The position numbers and the translations under genes were made by a program. A model generated the notes under the pieces. It saw only the letters and a program-made list of their open reading frames with translations, was not told the DNA's origin and did not search any database. Shown here piece after piece: positions 24,214 to 36,650 of a stretch of 64,000 nucleotides of DNA. The stretch comes from Epiperipatus broadwayi (Eukaryota > Onychophora > Udeonychophora > Euonychophora > Peripatidae), in contig JAQFVV010006839.1 of NCBI GenBank assembly GCA_028023455.1, positions 62,001-126,000 of the forward strand. The letters are read 5' to 3'. Each line of letters begins with the position of its first letter. The first letter of the stretch is position 1.

Positions 24214-26041
24214 TGTAATAGGCACACACACCATTACATTATTTATTTTAAAAAGTAGAAATTAAAAAGAAAAGTTTGCATATAAAAACTTCTTTTTTAA
24301 GACATAAAAATTGAAAGTTAAAAGTCATTTAAACTTTATATATATATAATCGCACAGATGAAAAATTATTAAAAGAAAACTTAAAAATTAGTATTTTAAA
24401 ACCAAATTTTAAGAAAAAACTCAAAGGATTTAAAGATAAATATATATCGGTAAAAAGAATGTACAGTTTAATTAATTCTATTGTATAAAATGGAAATGAT
24501 TATTTAAATTAATAAAAGTAAACTAGCCCTTGGGCATTCCAACATTTATAAGTAAAGGTCAGATAGGAGAAAAACAATAGGAGCATAATAGCCAATGAAA
24601 GAAATCCCTCAGGAAACGGACCTCAATCATCATCGATGATGTAATGTCCATTGGATCCGAAAGTTTACATATAAAAGAAAAAGTTTGGAAGTAAATTTTT
24701 AGTGAGTGAAGAAAAATTAAGAGAAGACGGAGATGTGTTAAGTCAGAGAGTTGGAGGTGAAGGGATTGAAAGATACACTTTCAATTCTTTCAGTTGTTAT
24801 AATAAAATAAGAAATGAAACATCGTTTTTCCTATATTGAGGACCACAGGATCATCGGGGGATTTTACGCTGGATTCCAAACGGCAAGCAACTGTAAAGGA
24901 TGAACTTTTCTAAAACAGTAAGAACTATATAATTAATGAACATTTCTAAAACCGTAAGAATTTTATGAACTCTAATGAATATTAATTTGAAAACAATAAG
25001 AATTCTAAATTCTAAACCTTTCAGTAAATAATACAAATAGAATCCTATCTTACCAACATAAATTAATATTAATAATGTTATTTGATGTATTATTTTTTTT
25101 TATTTAAAATCATTTCCATTTATTTTTTTTTTGTTCTTTTTAAGTTTTATGATTTTGGTTTTTCGTTAAACTAAACTTAAGTCGGGCGTGAATGGCTGCA
25201 TAGATTTGCAAAGTTATGTTAGTTTAAGGGAGGGTAATATTAGGTTATTTGTTTCATAGTTAAATTAGGTCAATGGATTAGATATATTGGGGTAATTAGT
25301 AGATGTAGTATGAGGTTCGCTACGTGCAGGATCGCATATTACGCCTCACACACCCTTTTTGCCTATGGAATGGTATCGTAAGTCAGCAAAAAGGACTGCA
25401 ATCCCTTCCTATGGAGTTTTCTTTTTTTTTATTGTTCTTCTTGCCAGACAGATGTGACATTCCTGTACTGGACAAGAAACAATGTCTTCTTAACCATGCT
25501 GTTCAGATGTGCATTCCTGACGGTGTGGTATTTTGTGCTGTTGTATTCATACTGCATTGAATACATCGATATATCAGATGGATTGACGTTGGTTTGGCTG
25601 CAAACTTTTGGCCTAAGGTTAAATCAGGGATAAAATATTTTTCTTTTCAAATGCAATCTATATAGTTTATTCATACTCGACATTTAAATAATCTATTAAA
25701 TTCATCTGTGCGAACTTCAAAATAAAAGTTAAAAATGTAGTTAAATGCTAAAGTAAACATACTAAAATAATAATGCTAAATTTTATATATATGTGCGTAA
25801 ATAAATGTTTGTGTGTTAATTACTGGCAGTGGCTTATTTTATATTTTTTTTATATTTAAAATATTTTCTGATTTATAAATCTCAGCATTTCACTGTGCTA
25901 ACGGTCGGAATAAAAAATATATGTAAAATAAGATCTTAACAGCACATATCTGCCTACTCTATGGTTCAAGTGGTCTAGTGGCACTCTGTAGCGGCAGATA
26001 CGGTAAGACTGTTAGCTTCGATTATCTCCCCGATCGATATA
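24214..26041 (+). mobile_element. Solo LTR, 1.8 kb
   Basis: Starts TGTAAT and ends ATCGATATA. It is homologous along most of its length to 60672-62803, which is followed by a primer-binding site. Shared blocks are GTCGGGCGTGAATGGC, TCTGTGCGAAC and ACTGGCAGTGGCTTATTTT. It has a TATA-like CATATAAAAGAAAAAG at about 24668. No primer-binding site or coding follows, and both flanks are TATATA repeats, so a target duplication cannot be judged. Short open frames inside are not conserved. Confidence 0.65.
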
Positions 26042-27766
26042 ATATATATATACGAGTGTGTATGTGTATATAATTATCAAATACTCACTCAGATATTTGC
26101 ATCATATCCGAAGGTAAATGTTAATAGACAAATATATAAAACGTAGTTAATGAATATAATTTATTAGCTAGTCACCCATTTTAGAGCATGCAGAGAAACT
26201 TCATCACTATGCGGTATTTAATTCTGTAGCTGGGAATTTTTCAGATGATCCAAAATGTATTACATCAGTCCTTAATTCATCCATCAACACTGACAATTAA
26301 TATTCAAAATAGAAATGCATATTCTATTCAACAGCAAAAAATATCAATACTCTTGAAATGAACGAATGATATAAAACTTTCTCAGAAAGGTGAATTTGTG
26401 TGCAGTGTTCGCTGAATGTTTGCATTATACTGATTATTGTAAAGATGATCTAAAGAAGTTTACTATTAGTTACTTTTCATTGGGAAGATATGGCTTTGGA
26501 TAGAATACAATTAAGGGCCACAATTAAACAAGGTTTTGAAAATTTTAAGAAAAACATGCTTGCTATAGAAGAAATGAAGACAACATCATAAAATATTAAA
26601 TAAACAGTTTAATGAACATGTATGTCTGTATGCTGATGTATTTGGGTTTCGCAGAATATTTTCTATAGTCATCTTAAATGTCTTTCTATTTTTTTTTAAT
26701 TGTAATGGTCGTACTCATTTACACGTTACTGCCGCTAACTTATAAATTGTACGCTGAATCGAATTCCATGAAACTAATTACTAAATATATATATATCCAT
26801 ATTTAAATATTTTATTTATATAGCACGATGTTTTTATATAAATTATAAATAATAACGTAGCTTAGAAAGACTTTATCTTGTATTTGGAAAGGAGAGTATT
26901 CAATTTAAATAGCGTTCCATCTGTAAAGCACATGTGCCGTGGTTTAAGCTACATTATTATTTATAATATATTTATATTAAAAATGTATATAATAGATAAA
27001 AATTTTACAATTTTAATAAGCACATAATCAAATATGTAATGTTAATAATATAAATCTATTCATGGAACATTTTAAGTTTTCAAACATTACAAAGTAGATT
27101 GGCATTGTTCCAACAAAAAGGTGGATATTATTTACAATTTCAAGTAAAAATGATTTTTAGGAATCTGGCTTGTGAATTTTTTCCGACTTGGATTGTTCCA
27201 GGAATAGATTTCTAATAGATAAAAATATACTCGGACAATGTTGGAAATTTTCAAAATATATTTCTACTTACATTCTTTACATGTGGATGATCTCAGGTTG
27301 GGGTGGTCTAAAGATTTCATTTCACATTAGATAAGTCATATATAAAGAAATAACATGGGATTATTATATTTTTGTATATATGTTCCAACTTGTCTCTACG
27401 CAGAGCAAAATATGACTTACAATGAAGGATATTATTAAAATTTAATATTTCTTTTTGAATAGAACGAATAATAAACCGGCTTCCTTGTTTTTGTTTGCAT
27501 ATAAAAATCTGAGAACTAAAATTAATGTATAAAATTATGTAGAAATTTTTTCTTCAAATGCTTCCTTGTTAATCTGAACCAGTATTTTTAAATAAATTAG
27601 TTAATTTGCATATATATATTTGTGATTTTCTGGAAAGCTAATTTTTATAATTTTAAGTAACAATTTTATAGTAAAAAATATGATCAAAACAATCAGAAAA
27701 AAATCATTGTATATATATACGAATAAATATATTAAATACTTGCAGTCATATACACAGTATGTCCCC

Positions 27767-28590
27767 GTGAAGATAACCAGTTCTCTCTTTAAAAAGCCTG
27801 CATCACCATCTCCGAATCAACACACATTATATATCACATGATCACCATTTCCTATGCTTACACAAGCATTGAAACAGTAGCAAAATCTCCATGCAGTAAT
27901 GCCACCCAATGGCTGCTGGAGGGTTGCATTATATCCTAAGGTCGAGTTGCAGTGCTTTCAGATCCAAAGTTCCTCACTAATGAAAACCAGAAGCTGGAAA
28001 CTAGTCTGGGGTTATTGGATGAGTAGGCATAGATAGGGATTTTATGCACAACCTTCTTGCATTCATTGATTACTAAGGTTTGCACTGGGTGGCACTACTG
28101 TATGAAGATGTTTGCTTCTGTTTTCACATTTTATACGATGATGTAGTTTAGCTATTCATAAAATTTTTAACACATTAGTGTGTCTGGACCACAAGTCTTA
28201 AAATGTGATGGTGAGTTTGGTATCTTTTTGGATTGTCTTCAATACTCTCCCCGCGATCACGAAATCTTTCAAAACTACTCGAAAATATTTTTGTGACTCA
28301 CAGCTTCACTGCCATATACAGACCAAATCATTTCACATATTTCAATAATAGTTTGCCCAATTTAAAACAAAATGTAATGTTAGCAAATTCCATCGTGAGT
28401 TAAGGTTGAAACATATAGTGACATTTCATATCGTAACTCATGATCCAGATATGCTAGCACCTTAACATTTTTGAGGCAAATAGCTAAACTGCATTACTAC
28501 GTAACGGTTATTGATTTAAAGATGGCTGCAGGCAACTTGGTGAAAGAACCAATCATTTTTGTACTGAGACACACTGTGTGCATAGTCTTT
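27767..28590. mobile_element. Family D TIR element split by family A
   Basis: Left end (27767, GTGAAGATAACCAGTTC) and right end (to about 28590, CTTGGTGAAAGAACCAATCA) match family D at 29065-29554. A family A copy occupies about 27826-28115 between them, so A inserted into D. Confidence 0.6.
27963..28018 (+). ncRNA. Hammerhead-like motif, family A, core mutated, sense to alsin
   Basis: Plus strand. UCCAA and UCCUCA stem I 5' sides are present. The core reads CUAAUGA (invariant G changed). Stem II is weak, and GAAA, ACUAGU, C, UGGGGU and AUUGGA follow. Probably inactive. It sits inside a family A copy inserted in a family D element. Confidence 0.5.
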
Positions 28591-28673
28591 GTAATTTTCT
28601 AATATAATACCATATATAACTACTTATGCAAACACATACCATTTCTGTATTTTCATATATTTTCTGTTTTTAG

Positions 28674-28751
28674 GTTTATTCATGGGGAAGTAATACTTAC
28701 GGGCAGTTATGTCATAAAGAATCTCCTAACATTACACCGCATTTAGTTAAA
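28674..28751 (+). CDS. ALS2: Alsin exon: RCC1 blade
   Basis: Exon of 78 bases, 26 codons, phase 0 at both ends. It encodes VYSWGSNTYGQLCHKE followed by SPNITPHLVK. The first part is the canonical WG-x(3)-GQLG strand of an RCC1 blade and is nearly the same as the vertebrate alsin segment VYSWGSNTFGQLGHSD. Here the usual Gly after QL is Cys. Acceptor is TTTTTAG and donor is AAA/GTAAGT. It lies between a nested family D/family A repeat (ending near 28590) and a second family D element (29065-29554). Confidence 0.94.
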
Positions 28752-29064
28752 GTAAGTTTATTATAGAATAATAATTTAGTATTATAAAATACACTGTTCT
28801 CCTACATTTACCATCCATGGTTTCAGTAACGCCACAATTTGGAAGAGTATTTAATAAAAAAATCAATAAATTTCAATTCATTATTTTATATGCACTTATA
28901 CAATCTGGATCACGGATCATCTCTAAATCAGCCGTTTTCTCATCTTATGTACTGAGTCAACCATATTGTTGTTTCCTCTAGATTTATCACTTTTATTTTA
29001 TTTTTTTAATAACTGCATTTTTATTCTTTATTAATTTTTTTCTTATGTTTAAATACATTATGAT

Positions 29065-29554
29065 CCAGTGAAAAGGTGACTAGCGATTGGTTATTTGTCC
29101 AAGCTGTCTACAGCGCCATCTCTGAATCAACTTGTGTTTTGCGCAATGGCATAGTTTATTTATTCACAACAACAATTTTAAGATACTAGTCTGTTTGGAT
29201 CATGAGTTAAAACATGAAATGTGACATGTGTTTCATACTTCAATCCACAGTAGAACATTGCACCAAGATTAAATTTTGTTTTAAGATGGTTAAAATGGCT
29301 ACCAAAATGTTTGAAGTAATTCAAACTATTTCTGGCAGTGAATTGCAAGAATGTTTTTAAATAGTTTGCAAAATTTCGCTGAAAGCCAGTGTACAGAAGA
29401 CCGTTATATTTCATGTCATGACTTATGATGCAGAATAGTGTCTTAAAATTTTATGTGGTGAATAGTTAAATTATGTTGTGATATAACACAAGCATTGACT
29501 AAGAGATACTATTGCCAACAGCTTGGAAAGAATACCAGTCACCTTTTCATTAGG
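29065..29554. mobile_element. Family D TIR element
   Basis: 490 bases with inverted ends CCAGTGAAAAGGTGACTAG and CCAGTCACCTTTTCATTAGG. Subterminal copies TTTAAGATACTAGTCTGTTTGG and its complement continue inward, giving long inverted arms. Non-coding. Confidence 0.65.
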
Positions 29555-29757
29555 ACTTGTTCTGTATATATGGTAGATATTACGACTCCATTATTACAGC
29601 GAGTTATTACTTGTCCATATGTATATATACTCATTATGTTCTACTATGTCACTGAAAGCTAATTTGAGTTTTTGTATCACTTGGAATTATCAATCACAAT
29701 CCAAATCAAAGTGTCATAAAGGAATCAGGTTTTGAGCCTGTTAAAAAATTTTTTTCA

Positions 29758-29872
29758 ATCGCTTGGGAGTTTATAAGAAATTTGAGTACTGGAAATGACA
29801 GAACTGGATTATCATTCATGGATCCTGGGCTTCTGAGTTTGTCACTCTACCACTGCACCAAATCATGCTGGG
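29758..29872 (-). repeat. tRNA-related SINE
   Basis: Minus strand begins CAGCATGATTTGGTGCAGTG, with GGTGCAGTGGTAGAG resembling a tRNA A box, and ends in the CTCCCAAGCG segment common to the family. Confidence 0.6.
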
Positions 29873-30679
29873 TAGAATCTTGGTAGTGGGAAAACTAAAA
29901 AATAATTACAAATGTTTAACTTTAATTGCAAAATGGCAAGTCTTATGCAAAGTGTGCGATGAGTAAATGAGTTTATGACTCATAGTATTTTAAGAGATGG
30001 AACTTGATACAGCATTGAAAAGAAAATTAAAAGTGAATAATAGATACAAGAAAAGAATAATATAGGAACTTTTAAAAATTACAAATGAGAGCAACTTAAT
30101 GATTATTTTATTATTCATTGCTTAAATGCATGTAAAACGCAACGTAAATGTTACTCTTAATTTGCATATTATGATTCAAATCATATTACATCTTTATTCG
30201 CAAAATGTTTATATATTTATATAACTTTGATATCATAGGAATTACATATGTGAGTTATTAGTAATTATAGTGATTAGATAAATTGGTTATTATTTTTTAT
30301 TTAATTTACAAGTAAAGAACTTTTTTAAAGCACTACTGTTTTCGGACATGATCATCGGCTTTATTCGAAGTGTGAAGTTTAATGTGTTTGAGTCAATACA
30401 AAATGTTTAACCGTGAGAACATATCTCTCTGGTAATTGATTTAATCTAAAGAAAGTATATGCTATTTGAAAAACTGCTGAAGTGTTACCAATGGAATAAG
30501 AAAAAGGAATGGGTTACGGCAATTTTTGTTTTGATTCTGATGGTTCATTTTTGGAAAATATAAGTAAACCTAATGATTTTCTGATAATAAGTCTTGTTTA
30601 TGATTCTAAATAAGATTTTGGTTGTAAAAGAGATATGAAAGGAATTTATTAGAAACAAAATCGTAAAAATGTTTTTGGA

Positions 30680-31082
30680 AAATTGTAAAATTATTTCAAG
30701 CTGCCTTTAAATGCAGTTTATTTTCAAGTGAAGGAGGGTTGCAAGAATTGGAAGAACTATTAAATCTTAAATGGTTTATTTTCGAAATTTATGAAGTTAA
30801 AAGAAAAGGTAAACGGAGAATTGATTTGAAAAATGGACAGGTACTTTAGTATAAAGATGCAACCATTGAAAGCATAAGTGGAGTAGGATTCTTTATAAAT
30901 AAAATGTGGAAGAATAACATTGAGAAGATGGTTGATATATTAGACAAAGAAGCAAGATTCATTATTCAAACTTAACAGAAGACATCAGATGCAGATAATT
31001 CAGCTTTATCCTGTGACAAGTTTTCATGCTGAGAAAGAATTAGGGGAATTTTATATAGATGTAGAAAATGCATTTGCTTTTT
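30680..31082 (+). mobile_element. RTE-type LINE endonuclease relic
   Basis: Frames with stops read GGLQELEELLNLKWFIFEIY, EVKRKGKRRIDLKNGQ, SGVGFFINKMWKNNIEKMVD, KEARFIIQT, then LYPVTSFHAEKELGEFYIDV. The order matches the apurinic endonuclease domain of RTE-type ORF2 (E-V/T-R-R-K, GVGFL, I-x-VYAPTS, EFYE). Dead copy. Confidence 0.7.
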
Positions 31083-31375
31083 AATAAATTATTACGGCAT
31101 TAATGATTCCATAAATATACCATCAATTTTTTTCCCCAAATATGACTCATTAATTTCTGTATATAAAAAAAATAAACCAATTGCATACATTGTTACTTCT
31201 TGTTTTACTTTTTATAAACCATTTCCATTTTAATATATTCATTCATATATGGGGTTCTCTAAAATGCTTTTGAATATGTCAACATTTTAAAATTGTCTTG
31301 GGAAATTTTTATATTAGAATTGGAAACGATTGAAAGATGAAAGCGCTGTAGATAAATTTGGTTATAAGTGGCAGA

Positions 31376-31830
31376 AATAAGAAAAAACAGACTCGTGGAA
31401 TTTGCAAGAAAAAATAACCACATATTATGAATTGAGGAAAATGGAATGCAGAAACGGACATAGAAGTATCCAAATGAAGGCACGTCTGAATTGGATCATA
31501 TTTTGGCTAATAGAAAATGTGTATTTGAAGATTATAATGTTCTTAAGATTCAAGCTCTACTCTTTTGCAAAAGATTCCTATTCTTTTACATATTCTTCTG
31601 CCACATATCAGAAAAGAAGTTGCCTCACAGAAAATTGATAAAAAGCTGGTATGCAAATCAGACCTGCCAATAACTCAAAATAGAAGTTTATTACCAGGCT
31701 TGTTTCAAATCGAGATACTCTTTCTGGATGTTCAACCGAGAATTTTTTCAAACAACCAAAGAATTATTCATAAAAATAGACTTTTGTCAAAGTTCCAAAC
31801 AACTTTATTTTTGAGATTCAATCAACCATA
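31376..31830 (+). mobile_element. RTE-type LINE relic, endonuclease end and linker
   Basis: ELDHILANRKCVFEDYNVLK matches the N-x-I-D-Y-I-L-x-N-R-R-W/K segment of the RTE endonuclease C-terminus. QKIPILLHILLPHIRKEVAS and IDKKLVCKSDLPI follow in another frame. Probably part of the same insertion as 30680-31082, with a rearrangement between. Confidence 0.6.
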
Positions 31831-31990
31831 AAAACAGTCAGGTTTGATATTTCTATTTGTTAGTATTATCAGCTTCAGCCCAACCTATGGACATTGTGTT
31901 TATCTGCTTCATAAATGGAATGTATCAGCCATTAGTCTTTGTAGATATTGACAAACACAAACCATGAACCACAAAGATAATGACTATCAA
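31830..31990 (-). repeat. Dispersed repeat, copy 2
   Basis: Complement of the 36385-36650 type: GTGGTTCATGGTTTGTGTTT, then CATTCCATTTATGAAGCAGA. It lies just before the acceptor of the alsin exon at 32148. Confidence 0.5.
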
Positions 31991-32147
31991 ATCTATGATT
32001 ACACAGCAGAATTGAAAAATTTTATAAAACCACTCATGGGTTTATTTTCTAGTTACAGTTTTCACAGATTATGATATTTTATTAATAGTTATGTTGTCTT
32101 AAAAAAATCCATAATCTATATATAGAAATATAATTCTTTTTTTTTAG

Positions 32148-32260
32148 TTAGTATCAGGTACTCTTATATGGGACATTGCAGCAGGAAGTCATCATTCCCT
32201 TCTCCTAGCTGATGGGATAGGTTTTCAGTCAGTTGTTTACTACTGTGGAAAACCTTACAG
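32148..32260 (+). CDS. ALS2: Alsin exon: RCC1 blade
   Basis: Exon of 113 bases: 37 codons plus two bases (AG), phase 2 at its end. It encodes LVSGTLIWDIAAGSHHSLLL, then ADGIGFQSVVYYCGKPY. IAAG-x-x-H/Y-SL is the RCC1 blade core, and the YYCGK segment corresponds to LYYSGR in vertebrate alsin. Acceptor follows a run of T (TTTTTTTTAG) and donor is CAG/GTAACT. Because the exon ends in phase 2 while the next obvious alsin exon (41499) starts in phase 0, another coding exon is required between them. The 58-base exon at 38805 satisfies this exactly. Confidence 0.92.
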
Positions 32261-32820
32261 GTAACTAGCAATCTTTTTTTAATTATTATATATTTTTGTC
32301 ATTTATTTAAGTACTGCTTTGTTCGCTCTTTCTTGTTTTTGCTACTCCCATTATCGATTATAAAATTATGTATGTGAAGTTGATTTAATCTGTTCTGAGT
32401 TCAGTTGAAGACTGACTGAGAATAACTTTTCTCGGGGTAAATGAAGTGTGCGACTGATTTTAATGCCAAATAATTTAATGGGCTCTATATAAATTAGTGG
32501 TGATAATAAAATTGCTAAAAAAATATCCAGCGATTATTTAAAAATGGCTGATAATCAAGTATAAACTCTATTTTATATATATATCTAGCATATGGATTTT
32601 TTTTTTTAAGACAGCTTAACCATTAATAAAATATCGTAAAAGAATCTATAGAGATTCCAACTGGAAGATAGAATCTATTATATCTCAACTTCCAGTAGAT
32701 TTTATTAATCAACCTAATATATCCAAGAATGAGATTAGGTTAAAAAATAAATAATATAAAAGATGGCCAAACTCAAAGCAGAATAAGTAACGAGGACAAC
32801 TTTTCATAATATATATATAC

Positions 32821-35364
32821 TGTAACGGGATGGGGTAATGAAGTGGTTAAAAGATTTGAACCGGGTGATACCTGGGTTGGATGGCAAAACAGCATCACTC
32901 CCAGTGAATTTAAAATAAAATATCAATAATTTACAAAAGTATATATAAGTATAAAATATGTTGTAAGTGCATAAGATTAGAGAATCTCCGAGAGATCAAC
33001 TAAAAGTATAATTAACCATCAACCAGCAGTATCAAGTAAAAATAATTACAAGTACTACTCAAAATACCAACCATCCATCATCATGAACGATCCATCAAAA
33101 GAAATCAATGCAGTAAATCAACAGTCCATCTTGTGGCTGGATTTGAACAATAAAAAATATAAATCAACAGTCAACCTTGTGACTGGATTGGAAATGGGTC
33201 TTCTTTAGACCAGGCTAACTATTGAGCCTGTGCCACCTGGGGCAATTATTTAAACGTAACTTAGATGCACCACTTAAATGCTTATCCATTAGAATACACA
33301 ATAATCAGAAATCGAAACAATAATGCTGGGACATTAAAACATGCTGATCATCATCAATGCTCTGGCCACTTGTACTGGCCAATTATAAACTTAAATTTTT
33401 AATACGACTCAACTAAAATTAAAGGTAGTGCATAGGCTTTAAAGAATATAATCTTATGTGCCAACAAGGATGATGATGATTGATCATCTCTGGATCCCCA
33501 AAAGCACTAAATACACATCCCCATTAATAGATCTATCCCATGCACGAATCTAGCTCAGAGAACATAAGCTCTATTACTGTATGTGACCAAGAAATGATGA
33601 TTTAATACAATTTTAACAATTAAATACAAGTTTATTATTAACAAAAAAAACGAAATTAATGTCTTATAGGATAAGGGTTCTGATTTTGAAAAGTATACAA
33701 AATTATATACACAACTAAAGTTTTTACATTGATTTACAATATTTCTTAATAAGTATCTATAAATGCATGCATATATCCATACACAGATGTGCGTTTTATA
33801 ATATGCAATGAAAACCCTTCAATTAACATAAAATAATTATTAAAAAAAAAGATTAAATTCCACATGTGTGTGTGCATGTATATATGCACACTGACTTTTA
33901 CCTATTTAAACTTGTTACAATAATATTATATTTTTTATAATTAATTCAATATTGAAAGTATATAGAATCATGTTGCTTAATTCTTTCATAAAGTTTAACA
34001 TCCTTTTTTTTTCTTTTTGATTTTAATTCAGACAAAATTATGCTTCCATTTAAGTTATATATTCTTCTTTTAATGTCATTTTTTATAAAGAATTACCAAA
34101 ATAATTTCTTTAAATATATATATCAAATCGTCTTTTTCGGGGACATTTGACTCAAGCAAATTATTTACTTGTTTCGCTTTAAATTATTAATTTATAATTT
34201 TAAAAGTCATTTTAAGGAATATTAAAATAAAATAACTCACTATACATACACATGATGTGTTTATCTGTGGTTCCCTGCGTGTATAGATAAACAGCAGCAT
34301 AAATACACCAATTTCTTCAAGCTTCCTCTTGGTAAGCTTGGTTTTTGGTCCATCAGAAAAATATAATGCAGGTTTGTTGTCATCATCAGGTAAAAGTATA
34401 TAATTCAGGTATGGTTGGCTTTTTCCCTTTAGCAGTTGGTTGCCTAGCCTTGGATTTGATGGTCATCAAGCTATTTTGTCTTCATTTGTTCAGGTTATTG
34501 ATTCAGAAGTGACCCAGCTTCAAGTAAATCAAAACTCATGTGAAGGAAAATAGTAGCAGCTCCTGGGATCACTGTCCTGCCTTCAGCTACATCAGTTCAT
34601 GGTAGCTCTTCTGCCAGCCATCTCTACAGCTAGCTTTACTGTGTCCATTTTCTGCTACAGTTACCAACTCTTCACAAAATACTTTAGCCAACTTTACAGC
34701 TAGCTCTTCTGCTAACTCTTACCAAACTGCAAGCCAAACTTTGCAGTTGGCCTAGTTGGCCACTGCTTAAAATATTAAAACCAGACTCTTCTGGCCCACT
34801 CTTACAAAACTGCGAGCAAATCTACTATTATCCAGACTGCAGCTGATATTTTTATCAGCCCTTTTATAGAATCATCGGAGGTGATAACAACACCTTGATT
34901 GAGATACATGTTTTTACTTAGATAATAGAAATTTACAAATTAATTAAAGATTTCAAAAATAGACATTTTTTTAAAATTATCAGAAAACATGCTTACTTTT
35001 ACATTTCAAAATCAGAATTAGTCTTGCGTTGTTAGCCGAGAGGTATCGCAGCCGCCATGCAAGCAAGTAGTTGGTTGCAGACGGGGGTGGGTTCGCGTCC
35101 CAGCAGATGCTATGACATATGGAAAATCAGAATTACAAATAATATTTATCAGACATTTTTAAAATATTAACTTCATAATGAAATTTTATTTTAAACCCAG
35201 AGTTATTTAACCCTTATTATTATTTTATTTTAGAAAATATAGAAAAATATTTACAAAAATTTATGTCTGTGTTTATTTTTACTTTTCCTTTACTTTATAT
35301 ATATATATGTATATGCACACACACTATATTATTATGTGTGTACTATGTAACCCAACTGGTTACA
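32821..35364. mobile_element. LTR-like element with TGTAAC...GTTACA ends
   Basis: 2544 bases bounded by TGTAACGGGAT and AACTGGTTACA, flanked on both sides by ATAC (32817-32820, 35365-35368), a likely 4-bp target duplication. TG...CA ends and a 4-bp duplication suit a solo LTR. No reverse transcriptase or primer-binding site is visible. Inside are Cys/Leu-codon-like low-complexity repeats (34560-34870, GCTAGCTCTTCTG) and a tRNA-like segment (35025-35112). Confidence 0.5.
35025..35112 (+). repeat. tRNA-like sequence (SINE head or tRNA relic)
   Basis: Has an A-box-like TTAGCCGAGAGGTATCGC and a B-box-like GGGTTCGCGTCCC about 45 bases on. The acceptor ends do not pair, so it is not called a functional tRNA. 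The long region between boxes recalls a serine/leucine-type tRNA or a SINE derived from one. Confidence 0.5.
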
Positions 35365-35564
35365 ATACATGTATTTAGCGGCAGTTGAAGCAAGTTAAGG
35401 AATTAACGGAAGTATTTCTATGGATTGAAAGACTGTATATAATAGTTTATTACCATTATATTTATTATTTTTATTGTTATTATAATAGTTTTTTAATTAA
35501 CAGACATTTTATTTGTATTATATATACATTCATGTAACAAATAAGGCGGAATACATTATTAAGA

Positions 35565-35720
35565 TAATTCACGAGCGAGATCGCCCAAGAAGCATTTAAA
35601 TGAATTTGCAAATAACACTGCATTTTGTTATCTCGATGCAGATTCACTTTGATATAACAAAAAGTGGCTGTTATTTGCAAGTTTAAATGCTTCTTTGAAT
35701 CTAGCTTGTAAATTATCCTA
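35565..35720. repeat. Palindromic MITE-like element
   Basis: GAAGCATTTAAATGAATTTGC pairs with GCAAGTTTAAATGCTTC around a centre near 35640, with TAATTCACGAGCGAGAT against ATCTAGCTTGTAAATTA at the ends. Related to 15250-15570. Confidence 0.65.
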
Positions 35721-36384
35721 GTAAATATATTCAGACTTGTTTGATCTGTAAATAGGGTTATAATCTCAGGATTACATACTTAATAAGTCATAAAATGTTT
35801 TAATGCTCATTAAAGTCATTAGAATATATACATTTATGTATTTATTTCACTTGATGATATTTCTACATTTTAACTTAACTGTAAGTTACGGTTATGAAAA
35901 GTTATATTACATGTAGGATATTAAATTTCATACTACAATAATAATGTCAGTGAGACCTGCCGTAAGTTCCTAATTTGTTAGCTTAACTTTGAAAGACAGA
36001 TTTCACGGATCATAACATCCATTGCTGCTTCTTCCATTGCTATACATTCCGTTCGGTACTGTGGCAATCAAAACTGGGATGTTTCAATCCTGTGACAATT
36101 GGTATTGTCCATTAATAACTGGAGTATAACTAAATACTGGGATATTATATACCATACTTTATTCCAGTCACATTCACTTTTGAGTTGAAGTATTTTTACA
36201 AACGTTTTAATTAGTTCTGGAAATAATTTATTTTATTCAAATCATTCTATAAAATTCATTGAACACATACTTTTCTATAGTCTCGAAAATTATTTATTCG
36301 ATATTGGAAAATATCTATTCTAATTTTACTTTTTAAAATTTATTTTGTATAACATCTTGTATATTTTAGAATCACCAGTTGTTT

Positions 36385-36650
36385 TACGAAATTTCAATTT
36401 TGCCACTATAGCCATATGTGGTTCATGATTTGTATTTGCCCACATCTATATCCGTCAGTGATTGTTAAATTCTATTTATGAAGTAGATGAGTGCAACGAC
36501 CATAAGTAGCCCGGAATATTTTGATGAGAATCCAGGAAGATCAAATCGAACTAGCTTTATTGTTGAATCTGGAAAAATTATTTTTTTGGAATATCATAAG
36601 AATTCCTTTTTTTTACATAATAATTCTTCAAATGTAGATTTTTAGTTGGA
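36385..36650 (+). repeat. Dispersed repeat, copy 3
   Basis: GTGGTTCATGATTTGTATTT, GTTAAATTCTATTTATGAAG and GAGTGCAACGACCATAAGTA match copies 1 and 2. No open frame survives. Confidence 0.5.

Larger units (their letters stand above)
22009..28673 (+). other. Alsin intron after exon 21912-22008
   Basis: GTATAG to TTTTTAG intron of 6665 bases. It contains family A copies (22345-22960), a solo LTR (24214-26041), a diverged inverted piece near 26811-26970 related to the 2400-3800 and 11090-11570 units, and a nested family D/family A element (27767-28590). About 22980-24200, 26050-26800 and 26980-27760 show only AT-rich sequence and chance frames. Confidence 0.85.
28752..32147 (+). other. Alsin intron after exon 28674-28751
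   Basis: GTAAGT to TTTTTTAG intron of 3396 bases. It contains a family D element (29065-29554), a tRNA-related SINE (29758-29872), RTE-type LINE endonuclease pieces (30680-31082 and 31376-31830) and a dispersed repeat (31830-31990, minus). About 29880-30660 shows nothing beyond AT-rich sequence. Confidence 0.85.

Noticed and set aside
25324-25560. 78-codon open frame in the solo LTR as an LTR-encoded protein
   Set aside because: The frame is not preserved in the related LTR copies at 61920-62430 and 63440-63900.
35025-35112. Functional tRNA gene
   Set aside because: A- and B-box-like motifs exist, but the ends do not form an acceptor stem, so only a tRNA-like or SINE call is made.
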